Assembly (NCBI GenBank): GCA_028065725.1
Contig: JAPTVL010000268.1
Span: forward strand, 62,001 to 126,000
Length of the DNA: 64,000 nt
Direction: 5' to 3'
Source: Betaproteobacteria bacterium
GTDB taxonomy: Bacteria > Pseudomonadota > Gammaproteobacteria > Burkholderiales > Rhodocyclaceae
Shown here in pieces: positions 1 through 8,518 of the stretch (position 1 is its first letter; each line of letters starts with the position of its first letter). Made by a program: the position numbers and the translations under genes. The notes below the pieces were generated by a model, which worked only from the letters and a program-made list of their open reading frames with translations, did no database searches and was not told the origin of the DNA.

Positions 1-911
1 TTGGTGGCGAACCAGGGAAACGCCGCCGGAAAGGCCGGATCGTTCCAGCGCTGAGCCAGCCATGCCGAATGATGCAGCAGACGCAGGGTGCGCAGCGCCT
101 CGACCAGTTGCAGTTCGCGGTCGTCGAATTCGCGGAAGGTCTCGTAGCCGGCCAGCACATGGCCGAACTGCCGCCCCATCTCGTCGGCATCGCCCGAGAG
201 CAGCATCCACAGATCCTGGATCGCCGGCCCCATGCGCGCATCGTCGAAATCCACGAAGTGCGGACCATCCCGGGTCCACAGCACGTTGCCGGCGTGGCAG
301 TCGCCATGCAGGCGCAGGTAGTCGACCTGGCCGACGCGCGCATAGCAGTGGCGCACGCCCTCCAGCGCCTGATCGGCCACGCCCTGCCAGACCGACTCGA
401 GGTCCGGCGGGATAATCCGGTTGGCCAGCAACCAGTCGCGCGAATCGATGCCGAAACTCTGGATGTCCAGCGTCTCCCGCAGCGCGAAGGGGGTACGGGC
501 ACCCACCATGTGGATGCGCGCCATCAGGCGCCCCATCCGCTCCAGGATCGGCGGCTCGGCGAATTCCGGCGCCCGCCCGCCCTGCTTCGGAAAAACCGAA
601 AAGCGGAAACCGCCGTGGGTGAACAGCGTCCTGCCATTGATTGCCAAGGGCGTCACCACCGGCAGTTCCTCGGCCGCCATGGCCGCGGTAAAGGCGTGCT
701 CCTCGCCGATTTGCGCGTCGCTCCAGCGGCCGGGCCGATAGAACTTGGCGACCACCGGCGCGCTGTCATCGATGCCGATCTGCCAGACCCGGTTTTCGTA
801 GCTGTTGAGCGCCATCAGGGCGCCGTCGCAACGGTAACCGAGGCTTTCGATCGCATCGAGGATGCGCTCCGGCGTCAGTCCGGCAAAGGGTGGCGAATCG
901 CTGGCGGTCAT
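1..911 (-). CDS. srkA: Stress response kinase A, 3' end cut by the window
   Basis: This is a SrkA/YihE-type serine/threonine kinase of the aminoglycoside-phosphotransferase fold. The family phosphorylates proteins and protects cells during envelope and oxidative stress. The frame reads open from the ATG at 911 to base 1, giving 303 residues, so about 25 C-terminal residues lie outside the window (the E. coli protein has 328). A lysine at residue 56 sits in VAKFYRPGRW. The catalytic loop HGDCHAGN is at residues 202-209 (Asp204, Asn209), and the metal-binding DFDD is at 221-224. The gene converges with nothing visible and lies just downstream of comEC on the same strand, 35 bases away. Family membership is clear from the motifs; the in vivo substrate cannot be read from sequence. 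Confidence 0.88.
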   Translation of the reverse strand, partial: MTASDSPPFAGLTPERILDAIESLGYRCDGALMALNSYENRVWQIGIDDSAPVVAKFYRPGRWSDAQIGEEHAFTAAMAAEELPVVTPLAINGRTLFTHGGFRFSVFPKQGGRAPEFAEPPILERMGRLMARIHMVGARTPFALRETLDIQSFGIDSRDWLLANRIIPPDLESVWQGVADQALEGVRHCYARVGQVDYLRLHGDCHAGNVLWTRDGPHFVDFDDARMGPAIQDLWMLLSGDADEMGRQFGHVLAGYETFREFDDRELQLVEALRTLRLLHHSAWLAQRWNDPAFPAAFPWFAT

Positions 912-946
912 GGCAAGCAGTGCAAGATGCGGATGCCGATTATCGT

Positions 947-3331
947 CTACCGGACATGCCAGTAGCGCATTCGCTCGACGCGTTCGTGGCGGAAGACTAT
1001 GCCGCTGCTGTCCAGGCTAGCCCGAACGGCGCCATCGGCATCCGTGCGATGCAGCCGGGCGCCGCTTTGCAGGTAGCGTGCGACGACTTCCTCTTTCGGA
1101 TGGCCGAAGCGGTTGCGATAACCGACCGGGAAGACCACGTCGCGCGCCGCCACCGCGGCGATGAATTCGGGTGTCGAAGAAGTCTTGCTGCCGTGATGCG
1201 GCACCGTCATGACGTCCGCCGCCAGATCGGCGGGGTGTTGCCGCAGCAGCTCGCGCTCCGACACCGCCTCGATGTCCGAGCTCAACAACATGGTCCGGCC
1301 GCCCGCCGTGACGCGCAGCACGCAACTGAGGTCGTTGGTCTTGCGCGACAATGGCCCGGTGCCGGGATGCAGCATCTCGAAGTGCACGCCGTCCCAGCTC
1401 CAGGCATCGCCGTCACGGCACAGTTCGTGCGGGACCGGCTGTGCCGACAGCGGGTGTTCGAAGGGCAGCGAAGTCCTCATGATCGCCACCGGCAGCGCCG
1501 CCAGCACCGAGGCCGCACCGCCCTCGTGGTCCTTGTCGGCATGGCTGACCACCAGCGCATCGAGCCGGCGTACGCCCATCGCCCGCAGGTAGGGTGCGAT
1601 GATGCGGTTGCCGCTGTCGGCATCGGCCGAAAATGCCGGCCCGGCATCGAACAGCAGGTCGTGACCGGCGGTCTGGACGTGGATCGCCAGGCCCTGGCCG
1701 ACGTCGAGCACGTTGATCGCTGCGGCACCCGCCGCAGGACGCAACGGCAGCACCGTCAGCAGCGGCAGGAAGGCCAGCAGACCCAGCCAGCGCGCCGGAA
1801 AACCGCGCGGCAGCAGCAGCCAGAGGCCGCCGGCCAGTGCCAGCAGCACCGACCACGCCGGCGGCGCGGCCTGTTGCCAGATCGCCAGCGGCAGGCCGGC
1901 GAGCCAGTCAATGAACACCATCAGCCAGGTCGTGATCAGATGCGCCAGCGACAGTAGCGGGTCGAGCAGCGGCAAGCTGCCGAGCAAGGCCAGCGGCGTG
2001 ATGACGAAGCTGACCAGCGGAATCGCCAGCGCATTGGCCAGCGGCGAAACCAGCGAGAACTGCTGGAACAGCGCCAGCAGCGCCGGCAGCATGCCCAACG
2101 TAACGGCCCACTGCGCGCGTCCCCATTCGATCAGCCAGTGTGCCGGGCCCAGGCGCCCGCTGCCGATATGGAACAGCAGCGCCACGGCGCCGAAGGACAG
2201 CCAGAAGCCGGCCGCCAGCACCGCCCAGGGATCGAGCAGCAGCACCAGCAGCAACGCCAGCGACAGCACGCGCGAACCGGCGAGCTCGCGCGCCGTGAGC
2301 CGCGCCGCGACCACCACGCCCAGCATGTACAGCGTGCGTTGCGCCGGCACGGCGAAGCCGGCCAGCAGGCAATACCCGAAGGCCGCCAGAAAACCACCGA
2401 GCGCCGCCGCATGCTGCGCCGGAATGCGCAGCGGCAGGCGCGCCGAGCGCCGCCACAGCCAATTCACCAGCAGATAGGCCAGGCCGGCCAGCATGGTCAC
2501 GTGCAGGCCGGAGATGCTCATCAGGTGGGTGATGCCGGTGCGGGCGAAGGTCTGCCACAGGCCGGGATCGATGGCGTGCTGGTCGCCGATCGCCAGTGCG
2601 ATCAGGATTCCGGCATACGGCGCGCTGGTCGCATCCGGCAGCGCCGCGCGAAAGCGCTCGCGAATGGCTTCGCGCAGTATTTCCACCGCGTAGCCCGGTT
2701 GCCATACCCGGGCGTCGATGCGTTGCGCGCTGCGCGGACGGACATAGCCGGTGGCACGGATGCCGCGTTCGAACAGCCAGGCCTCGTAATCGAAGCCATG
2801 CGGATTGAGGTTGCCGTGCGGACGCTTCAACCGCACCGTGAAGCGCCAGCGTTCGCCGGCACGGATTGGAATCAGCGGCGAGGCCTCTTCGTCCCCGTCG
2901 TCGCGACCGCGGTACCAGGCCAGGGAAATACGCGGCGGTACGCCGGCTACCGCCTGCTCAACGTCGAACTCGAAGCGCATGCCTCGTTCCAGCGCCTGCG
3001 GCTGACCGGCGACCACGCCGGTCAGCTCGATGTCGCGGCCTTCGAGCGTCGCCGGCAGTTCGTCGGCCAGGCGCAACTGCGCAAAGGCGGCGGCCCAGAC
3101 GAAGCCGAGTGCCGCCGCCGCCGCGGCGAGCACTGCGGATGTGCCAAATTGCCGTGCCGCCAGCGCCGACTTTTGAGGTGCCGCTGTCCAAGGCTTCAGC
3201 AGCCAGCGACGCAAGCCAAACAGCAGCATTGCACCACTTGCCAGACTTGCCAGCCAGGCAAGGTCGGGCAAGGCAGCTTGTTGCTGCAACAACCAGATGC
3301 CACCGGCGAAGGCCAAGACAAAAAGGCGCAT
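947..3331 (-). CDS. comEC: ComEC/Rec2 family DNA-uptake channel
   Basis: This 794-residue inner-membrane protein is the channel that passes single-stranded DNA into the cytoplasm during natural transformation. The N-terminus has two short hydrophobic segments followed by a DUF4131-like soluble region (about 25-190). Next comes the multi-spanning Competence domain (about 225-500, with the typical SISGLHVTM segment). The C-terminal metallo-beta-lactamase-like domain (about 540-780) carries HADKDHEGG. All three expected parts are present and the length is normal, so the gene looks intact. One copy of the dispersed 24-bp repeat lies inside it (3151-3174), which is notable because some naturally competent bacteria carry uptake sequences. 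Other competence genes are not in this window, so competence is not proven. Confidence 0.92.
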   Translation of the reverse strand: MRLFVLAFAGGIWLLQQQAALPDLAWLASLASGAMLLFGLRRWLLKPWTAAPQKSALAARQFGTSAVLAAAAAALGFVWAAAFAQLRLADELPATLEGRDIELTGVVAGQPQALERGMRFEFDVEQAVAGVPPRISLAWYRGRDDGDEEASPLIPIRAGERWRFTVRLKRPHGNLNPHGFDYEAWLFERGIRATGYVRPRSAQRIDARVWQPGYAVEILREAIRERFRAALPDATSAPYAGILIALAIGDQHAIDPGLWQTFARTGITHLMSISGLHVTMLAGLAYLLVNWLWRRSARLPLRIPAQHAAALGGFLAAFGYCLLAGFAVPAQRTLYMLGVVVAARLTARELAGSRVLSLALLLVLLLDPWAVLAAGFWLSFGAVALLFHIGSGRLGPAHWLIEWGRAQWAVTLGMLPALLALFQQFSLVSPLANALAIPLVSFVITPLALLGSLPLLDPLLSLAHLITTWLMVFIDWLAGLPLAIWQQAAPPAWSVLLALAGGLWLLLPRGFPARWLGLLAFLPLLTVLPLRPAAGAAAINVLDVGQGLAIHVQTAGHDLLFDAGPAFSADADSGNRIIAPYLRAMGVRRLDALVVSHADKDHEGGAASVLAALPVAIMRTSLPFEHPLSAQPVPHELCRDGDAWSWDGVHFEMLHPGTGPLSRKTNDLSCVLRVTAGGRTMLLSSDIEAVSERELLRQHPADLAADVMTVPHHGSKTSSTPEFIAAVAARDVVFPVGYRNRFGHPKEEVVARYLQSGARLHRTDADGAVRASLDSSGIVFRHERVERMRYWHVR
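3151..3174 (+). repeat. Dispersed 24-bp repeat, copy 1 (inside comEC)
   Basis: This copy contains the full 14-base core CGCCAGCGCCGACT, preceded by GCCGTGC. On the coding strand of comEC it reads as KSALAAR. See the finding on the dispersed repeat. Confidence 0.75.
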
Positions 3332-3377
3332 GGCGTATTACACCATGCGCCTTGCATCGGCCGCAGCCGAAACGGAA

Positions 3378-3968
3378 TCAGGCGTGCAGCGCGGCGCTGA
3401 TCTCGGCGAAGTTCTGCGCGATCTCGACGGTTTCCACCGGCTCGCCCAGCTGTAGGGCGATCTGGGAACAGGACAGCAGGCCGCGCAGGATCTGGTGTCC
3501 ATCGGCGCCTTCATCCACGACCGCAGCATGACGCCGCCCCGAAGCCTTCAGTGTCGCCACGACGTGGCCGACGTGGGCGTGCAGCACGTCGTCCATGCTT
3601 ATCACTTCAATGCGGCTGGCCGGTGTCATGATGTCGCGCACCAAGGCGTCGGCGCGGGCGATGCCGCGAGCCGAAATGCACTGCAGCGTCTTCTCGCCGA
3701 TCAGGTCGTTCGAGGTAATGATGCCGACCACCAGATTGTCGACATCGACCACCAGCAGCAGGTGCACCTTGCGCCGGCGCATGACGCGCGCCGCGGTATC
3801 GACGCTGACATCCGGATCGATGGTAAAGGCGGTGACCTTCTTGAAATCGGTCATCACGGCCACCGCGGCATCGTCGAACGTGACCCGGGGCGGCAGGTCC
3901 TGGCCGGGTGTGTGGAAACCGGTCTGGGGCTGCAAGGGCCGACGAGGCAATATGGAATATTGGCGCAT
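3378..3968 (-). CDS. Protein with a pair of CBS domains
   Basis: This 196-residue soluble protein is made almost entirely of two CBS domains (about 45-105 and 110-175). Such pairs usually bind adenosine nucleotides and regulate a partner. The start at 3968 is chosen because an AGGAG lies about 9 bases upstream; the frame is open for 61 more codons, but that extension is basic and unlike the family. The first CBS domain has the usual VVDVDNLVVGIITSNDLI pattern. The gene stands alone between comEC (46 bases downstream) and a divergent hydrolase gene, so its partner is unknown. Confidence 0.82.
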   Translation of the reverse strand: MRQYSILPRRPLQPQTGFHTPGQDLPPRVTFDDAAVAVMTDFKKVTAFTIDPDVSVDTAARVMRRRKVHLLLVVDVDNLVVGIITSNDLIGEKTLQCISARGIARADALVRDIMTPASRIEVISMDDVLHAHVGHVVATLKASGRRHAAVVDEGADGHQILRGLLSCSQIALQLGEPVETVEIAQNFAEISAALHA

Positions 3969-4242
3969 GATGTTTTCTCCTGGATACGGTTTCGGATCCG
4001 CCTCTGCGTACGGATTATGAGCATTCTTCGCGTCAATCGTGCCCGCCGTCCAAACTATTTTTTTGATGTAGCCATTTATCCAATCCGGATTAATGCAGTG
4101 CAGCACGATTTTGCAACCGCGCCTGCAGCGCCACGAAGCCAGTGGGGGCAAGGGAGGCGGGTGATCAGGCGCACGTCCGGCGTCGGCAAAAATGCTGCAG
4201 GTACGCTTGAGCGATAATTACTGCTTTCCCTTGGGAGCCGCC

Positions 4243-4941
4243 ATGAGCTACGCCATTTCCCCTGTCCCGATTCCAACCGTGCCCGTCGCCGGCAGCGCCG
4301 ACGGCTTTCCGGTGCGCCGCATTTACTGCGTCGGCCGCAACTATGCGGCGCATGCCCGCGAGATGGGGTCGGACCCCGAACGCGAGCCGCCCTTCTTCTT
4401 CTGCAAGCCGGCCGATGCCATCGTGCCGGTGGCGCCGGATGCCACGGTGGACGTCGCCTATCCGCCATGCACCGCCAACTATCACCATGAAGTGGAACTG
4501 GTGGTGGCGATCGGCAAACGCGGCGCCAACATCGCCCGGGAAGCCGCCAACGAGCATGTCTGGGGCTATACCGCCGGTTTCGACATGACCCGCCGCGACC
4601 TGCAGTTCGCCCTGCGCGACAAGGGCCGGCCCTGGGAACTGGGCAAGGCCTTCGACCAGTCGGCACCAATCGCGCCGCTGGTGCCTGTCAGCCGCTGCGG
4701 CCACCCCGATAGCGGACGGATCTGGCTGACGGTCAACGGCCAGACCAGGCAGGAAGGCAACCTCGCCGACCTGATCTGGTCGGTGCCGGAAACCATCGCC
4801 CACCTTTCGCAGTATTTCGAGCTGTGCCCCGGCGACCTGATCTTCACCGGCACGCCGGAAGGGGTCGGTCCCGTAGTCAAAGGCGATCGGGTCGCCGGCG
4901 GCGTGGCTGGCATCGGCGAACTGTCGATCCGCATCGTCTGA
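4243..4941 (+). CDS. Fumarylacetoacetate hydrolase (FAH) family protein
   Basis: This 232-residue member of the FAH superfamily probably hydrolyses a C-C bond in a small acyl-pyruvate. The metal-binding acidic residues are visible at E83 and E85 (in HHEVEL) and D114 (in GFDMTRRDLQ), with the conserved FTGTPEGVGPV loop near the C-terminus. The ATG at 4243 has GGGAG six bases upstream; an in-frame upstream start at 4192 was rejected because it lacks a ribosome binding site. Its short form resembles fumarylpyruvate hydrolases and YcgM-type acylpyruvases more than true fumarylacetoacetase. No pathway genes adjoin it, so the substrate is unassigned. A DUF2062 gene follows by 22 bases and is probably cotranscribed. 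Confidence 0.85.
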   Translation: MSYAISPVPIPTVPVAGSADGFPVRRIYCVGRNYAAHAREMGSDPEREPPFFFCKPADAIVPVAPDATVDVAYPPCTANYHHEVELVVAIGKRGANIAREAANEHVWGYTAGFDMTRRDLQFALRDKGRPWELGKAFDQSAPIAPLVPVSRCGHPDSGRIWLTVNGQTRQEGNLADLIWSVPETIAHLSQYFELCPGDLIFTGTPEGVGPVVKGDRVAGGVAGIGELSIRIV

Positions 4942-4963
4942 ACCGCCAGGATATCCATCGCGC

Positions 4964-5536
4964 ATGCGCAAGCGAATCCGCAAGATATTCCCCGATCACG
5001 AGTCGGTTCGCGGCAATCGTTGGCTGGCGCCGTTCGAAAACACCCTGCTGCATCCACGGCTATGGCACCTCAACCGCCGCTCGGCGGCGGGCGCCGTGGC
5101 GGCCGGAATGTTCTGCGGACTGATTCCAGGACCGCTGCAGATGCTTGGAGCGGCGATCTGCGCGGTGGTCTTCCGCGTCAATCTGCCGCTGGCGATGCTG
5201 ACCACTCTTTACACCAACCCGTTCACCATCGTCCCGCTCTACATCCTGGCCTTCACCATCGGCAGCTGGACGCTGCCGGGATCTCGCCATCACTTCGTCG
5301 CCCCGCCGGAGCCTGGCGAAGAGGGATTGCTGGTCTGGGCCCAGCAAATAATCGACTGGATGATCGGTCTCGGCGCACCGCTGGCGCTGGGCCTGGTACT
5401 GCTGGCCCTGGGACTGGCGCTGGCCAGCTACGTCCTGATTCGCGTGGCGTGGCGGTTCTACCTGGTCCGCGCCTGGCACCACCGGCGCCAGCGGCACCTG
5501 GCCGCAGCGCGCAGTCGCCCGGGAAACACGCCCTAA
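4964..5536 (+). CDS. DUF2062 domain membrane protein
   Basis: This 190-residue membrane protein of the DUF2062 family has unknown biochemical function. The conserved core (about 40-160) includes [20 protein letters not shown] and the [14 protein letters not shown] segment. Three to four hydrophobic helices are separated by a short hydrophilic loop, and the C-terminus is basic. It starts 22 bases after the FAH-family gene and overlaps the end of the convergent lolD by four bases (5533-5536). In many Proteobacteria this family neighbours the lipoprotein-sorting or competence genes, as here. A role in envelope biogenesis is only suggested by context. Confidence 0.8.
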   Translation: MRKRIRKIFPDHESVRGNRWLAPFENTLLHPRLWHLNRRSAAGAVAAGMFCGLIPGPLQMLGAAICAVVFRVNLPLAMLTTLYTNPFTIVPLYILAFTIGSWTLPGSRHHFVAPPEPGEEGLLVWAQQIIDWMIGLGAPLALGLVLLALGLALASYVLIRVAWRFYLVRAWHHRRQRHLAAARSRPGNTP

Positions 5537-6234
5537 ACCAGCACCCCGTCCGTCAGGTGCAGGCCGCGCCCCGCCCGCGCCGCCAGATCCAGGTCATGCG
5601 TCACCAGCACCAGCGCCGCCTGATGCTCGCGACACAGTTCCAGCAAGAGGCCGAATACTGCATCGGCTGCAGCGCGATCCAGGTTGCCGGTCGGCTCGTC
5701 GGCCAGCAGGCAGGCCGGCTTCGTCACCAGGGCGCGCGCCACCGCCACGCGCTGACGTTCGCCGCCCGAGAGTTCGCCCGGCCGATGGGTCAGCCGGTGG
5801 CCAAGCCCGACCCGTTGCAATACGGCACTCGCCTGCTGCTCCGCCGCCGCGCGATCCATGCGCCGGATCAGCAACGGCATGGCGACGTTTTCCAGCGCGG
5901 TGAACTCCATCAGCAGATGGTGGAACTGATAGACGAAGCCCAAGCTGCGGTTGCGCAGGCGCCCGCGTTCGACCTCACCGACCTGGGCCAGATCGCTGCC
6001 GTGCAGCAGGACCCTGCCCGCAGTCGGCGTGTCGAGGCCGCCCAGCAGATGCAGCAAGGTGCTCTTGCCGGAGCCGCTGGCGCCGACGATGGCCACCGTA
6101 TCGCCAGCGCCGACTTTCAGGTCCACCCCGGTCAGCACCGGCACGTCGGTCTGGCCCTGGTGGAAGATCTTGCTCAGGCCGTGGCATTCCAGAACGGTCT
6201 CACCTGCCGCGACCGGCATCTCCAGCTCACTCAT
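5533..6234 (-). CDS. lolD: Lipoprotein-releasing ABC transporter ATPase LolD
   Basis: This 233-residue ATPase energises release of outer-membrane lipoproteins from the inner membrane to the LolA chaperone. Walker A is GASGSGKS (about 48-55), the signature is LSGGE, Walker B ends in ADEPTGNLD, and the switch histidine lies in THDLDLA. The start overlaps the end of the permease gene lolC (6227) by eight bases, so the two are translationally coupled. A copy of the dispersed repeat lies at 6095-6118 and encodes VGAGDTV just before Walker A. A macrolide-type ATPase is a possible alternative from sequence alone, but the adjoining LolC/E permease makes LolD the better call. Confidence 0.9.
   Translation of the reverse strand: MSELEMPVAAGETVLECHGLSKIFHQGQTDVPVLTGVDLKVGAGDTVAIVGASGSGKSTLLHLLGGLDTPTAGRVLLHGSDLAQVGEVERGRLRNRSLGFVYQFHHLLMEFTALENVAMPLLIRRMDRAAAEQQASAVLQRVGLGHRLTHRPGELSGGERQRVAVARALVTKPACLLADEPTGNLDRAAADAVFGLLLELCREHQAALVLVTHDLDLAARAGRGLHLTDGVLV
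6095..6118 (+). repeat. Dispersed 24-bp repeat, copy 2 (inside lolD)
   Basis: This copy carries the full core CGCCAGCGCCGACT preceded by ACCGTAT. It reads KVGAGDTV on the lolD coding strand, a different frame from the copies in comEC, hpt and smc. Confidence 0.7.
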
Positions 6235-7480
6235 AGCGCAACGCCTCCGCCGGTTGCGTGCGCGAGGCGCGCCAGCTCGGATAGAGCGTGGCGAGCAGGG
6301 TGAGGACGAAGGAGGTCACGGCGATGGTGCCGACGTCAGCCCAGTGCAGGTCGGAAGGCAGGTCGCTGATGTAGTACACGTCCTTGGCCAGGAACTTGAG
6401 CCCGAGCAGGCTTTCCAGGGCCGGTACCACGACGTCGATGTTAAGCGCCAGGGCCACGCCGCCGCCGATGCCGGCGGCCAGGCCGACGGTGCCGATCAGG
6501 ATGCCCTGCACGATGAAAATGGCCATGATGCTGCGCGGACTGGCCCCCAGGGTACGCAGGATGGCGATGTCGGCGCGCTTGTCGGTGACCGCCATGACCA
6601 GCGTCGAGACGATGTTGAAGGCGGCCACGGCGACGATCAGCAGCAGGATCAGGAACATCATGCGTTTTTCAATTTCGACGGCGCGAAAGAAGTTGGCGTG
6701 GCTGCGGGTCCAGTCGCTGACCCAGGCGTCCATCGGCAGGAAACGCAGCAGTTCGCGGCCGATCCGCGGCGCGGCGAACAGGTCGTCGACCTTGAGCCGC
6801 ACCCCGGAAACGCGCTCGTCCATGCGATACAGCTTCTGCGCGTCGCCCATGTGCACCAGGGCCAGGCCGGAATCGAATTCGAACATGCCGGCCTCGAACA
6901 CGCCGACCAGGCGGAACTGCTTGACCCGCGGCAGGATCGCGGCCGGCGTCACCAATCCCTGCGGCGCCAACAGCGTGAGCTTGTCGCCGACGCGAGCGCG
7001 CAGGGCGCGGGCCAGTTCGCTGCCGAGCACGATGCCGAACTCGTCGGGGCGCAGCAGGTCAAGCTTGCCCGACTTCATGTGGCGGGCAAAGTCGGCGACC
7101 TTGTCCTCGGCCTCGGGCAGGATGCCGCGCACCATGACGCCGCGCACCTGGCCGTCGAAGCTCAGCATGCCCTGGGCCTGCACGTAGGGCGCGGCAGCCC
7201 TGACCCGCGGGTGCTGCGCAGCGCCCTGGACGATCTTGCTCCAGTCGGCGATCTCGCCGCTTTCGCTGCTGATCTGGACATGGGAGACGATGCCCAGAAT
7301 CCGCTCGCGCAATTCCTTCTGGAAGCCGTTCATCACCGACAGCACCACGATCAGCGCCGCCACACCGAGCGCCAGGCCCAGCATGGAGATCAGCGCAATG
7401 AAGGAGATGAAGCGGTTGCCCGCGCCTTCGCGCGGCTGGGCGCGCGTGTAGCGCAGTCCGATGAGGAGTTCGTAGGTCAT
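6227..7480 (-). CDS. lolC: Lipoprotein-releasing ABC transporter permease LolC/LolE
   Basis: This 417-residue permease of the FtsX/MacB-fold family pairs with LolD to extract lipoproteins. It has one N-terminal transmembrane helix with the family segment [20 protein letters not shown] (about 26-45), a large periplasmic domain (about 50-265), and three C-terminal helices (about 270-410). The first-helix motif [13 protein letters not shown] is typical of LolC/E. The frame is open far upstream, but the ATG at 7480 begins the family-typical [11 protein letters not shown]. Only one permease gene accompanies lolD here, whereas E. coli has separate lolC and lolE; a single LolF-like homodimer is possible. 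Confidence 0.9.
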   Translation of the reverse strand: MTYELLIGLRYTRAQPREGAGNRFISFIALISMLGLALGVAALIVVLSVMNGFQKELRERILGIVSHVQISSESGEIADWSKIVQGAAQHPRVRAAAPYVQAQGMLSFDGQVRGVMVRGILPEAEDKVADFARHMKSGKLDLLRPDEFGIVLGSELARALRARVGDKLTLLAPQGLVTPAAILPRVKQFRLVGVFEAGMFEFDSGLALVHMGDAQKLYRMDERVSGVRLKVDDLFAAPRIGRELLRFLPMDAWVSDWTRSHANFFRAVEIEKRMMFLILLLIVAVAAFNIVSTLVMAVTDKRADIAILRTLGASPRSIMAIFIVQGILIGTVGLAAGIGGGVALALNIDVVVPALESLLGLKFLAKDVYYISDLPSDLHWADVGTIAVTSFVLTLLATLYPSWRASRTQPAEALRYE

Positions 7481-7519
7481 GGCTTCGATGGGCTTGGCGC
7501 CGCATGTTAACATGCGATC

Positions 7520-8518
7520 ATGCTGACGCTCATCGTGCCCGGCCTCATCTGGACGCGCCAGGCGCTCGCGGATCTGAGCTACGACCTGCCCCTGCCCGCC
7601 TTCACCACCCTGCTCGGACGCGGCGCACTGCGCCGCTTGCCACCGCAGGACACTGCCGCAATCCTCGCCGCAAGCACCGGACTCGCGGCGCCGTTGCCGG
7701 CCGCGGCCCTGCGTCGCCTTGCGCTGCGCGAACATCCGGGTGATGCCGATTGGCTCTGCCTCGATCCGGTTCGACTGCGCTTCGATCAGCGCAGCCTGCT
7801 CGTCGACGATCCCCGCCAACTGCAGCTGAGCGAGGCCGAAGCCGCCGCGCTCGCCGCGGCGCTGGCGCCGACTTTTGCCGCGCTGGGCGAGCTCGAAGTC
7901 ATCTCGCCCGGCGCCTGGAACCTGCGCCTGAAGATTACAGCGCCGGCCTTCCAGGACTTGTCGCAGGCCACCGGCCGATCCGCCTCGCCTTTGCCATCGC
8001 ACCCGGACTACGCGCCGTGGCGCCATGCGCTCAACGAAGCGCAGATCATCCTGCATGCCCACCCGGTCAATCAGGCGCGCCAGGCGTCCGGACGGCCGCT
8101 GGTAAATTCGCTCTGGCCCTGGGGTGGCGGCCGCCTGCCACAGAGTGCCGGCAGCCCGCACGGCATGCTCTGGAGCAGCGATCCGGTCGCCCACGGCATC
8201 GCCCGCCTGCTCGGTATCGACGCCGCGCCGCCGCCAGCCGGCTTCGCCGGCAGTAGCGCCGCCGCACCGCTGGCCATGATCAATGCGCTGGAACACCCGG
8301 CGCGCAGCGGCGATGCGCTGGCCTGGTGCGAACAACTGGCACGCTTCGAAGCCGACTGGCTGGCGCCGGCGCGCGATGCACTGCAGGCCGGCCGACTCGA
8401 CGCCCTGCGCCTGTTGGCACCGGGCGAACTCGGCAGCGCCGAACTGCTGGTCAGGCGCCGCAACCTCTGGAAATTCTGGCGCAAGCCCGGCGCCCTGACC
8501 GGACTGGCACCGCCATGA
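7520..8518 (+). CDS. Conserved protein of the RpfE/phosphoglycerate-mutase-like type next to recJ
   Basis: This 332-residue protein has no recognised catalytic motif. Proteins of this kind are found directly upstream of recJ in many beta- and gammaproteobacteria and have been labelled RpfE or cofactor-independent phosphoglycerate mutase-like in annotations. The conserved-looking stretch is about 150-215, including LNEAQIILHAHPVNQARQA and NSLWPWGGGRLP. The first residues (MLTLIVPGLIW) suit the alkaline-phosphatase-like fold of that superfamily. Its stop overlaps the start of recJ in an ATGA arrangement, so the two are coupled, and it is divergent from lolC (39 bases apart). The biochemical role is unknown. 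Confidence 0.72.
   Translation: MLTLIVPGLIWTRQALADLSYDLPLPAFTTLLGRGALRRLPPQDTAAILAASTGLAAPLPAAALRRLALREHPGDADWLCLDPVRLRFDQRSLLVDDPRQLQLSEAEAAALAAALAPTFAALGELEVISPGAWNLRLKITAPAFQDLSQATGRSASPLPSHPDYAPWRHALNEAQIILHAHPVNQARQASGRPLVNSLWPWGGGRLPQSAGSPHGMLWSSDPVAHGIARLLGIDAAPPPAGFAGSSAAAPLAMINALEHPARSGDALAWCEQLARFEADWLAPARDALQAGRLDALRLLAPGELGSAELLVRRRNLWKFWRKPGALTGLAPP

Noticed and set aside
69..965. Open frame of 298 codons opposite srkA
   Set aside because: The minus strand carries clear kinase motifs in the same bases; the plus frame has none.
4281..4300. CAGCGCCGACG in the FAH-family gene as a repeat copy
   Set aside because: Ten core bases match but the flanks do not.
7864..7873. GCGCCGACTTTT near 7.87 kb as another dispersed-repeat copy
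   Set aside because: Only the right half matches; the left half differs at most positions, so it was not counted.
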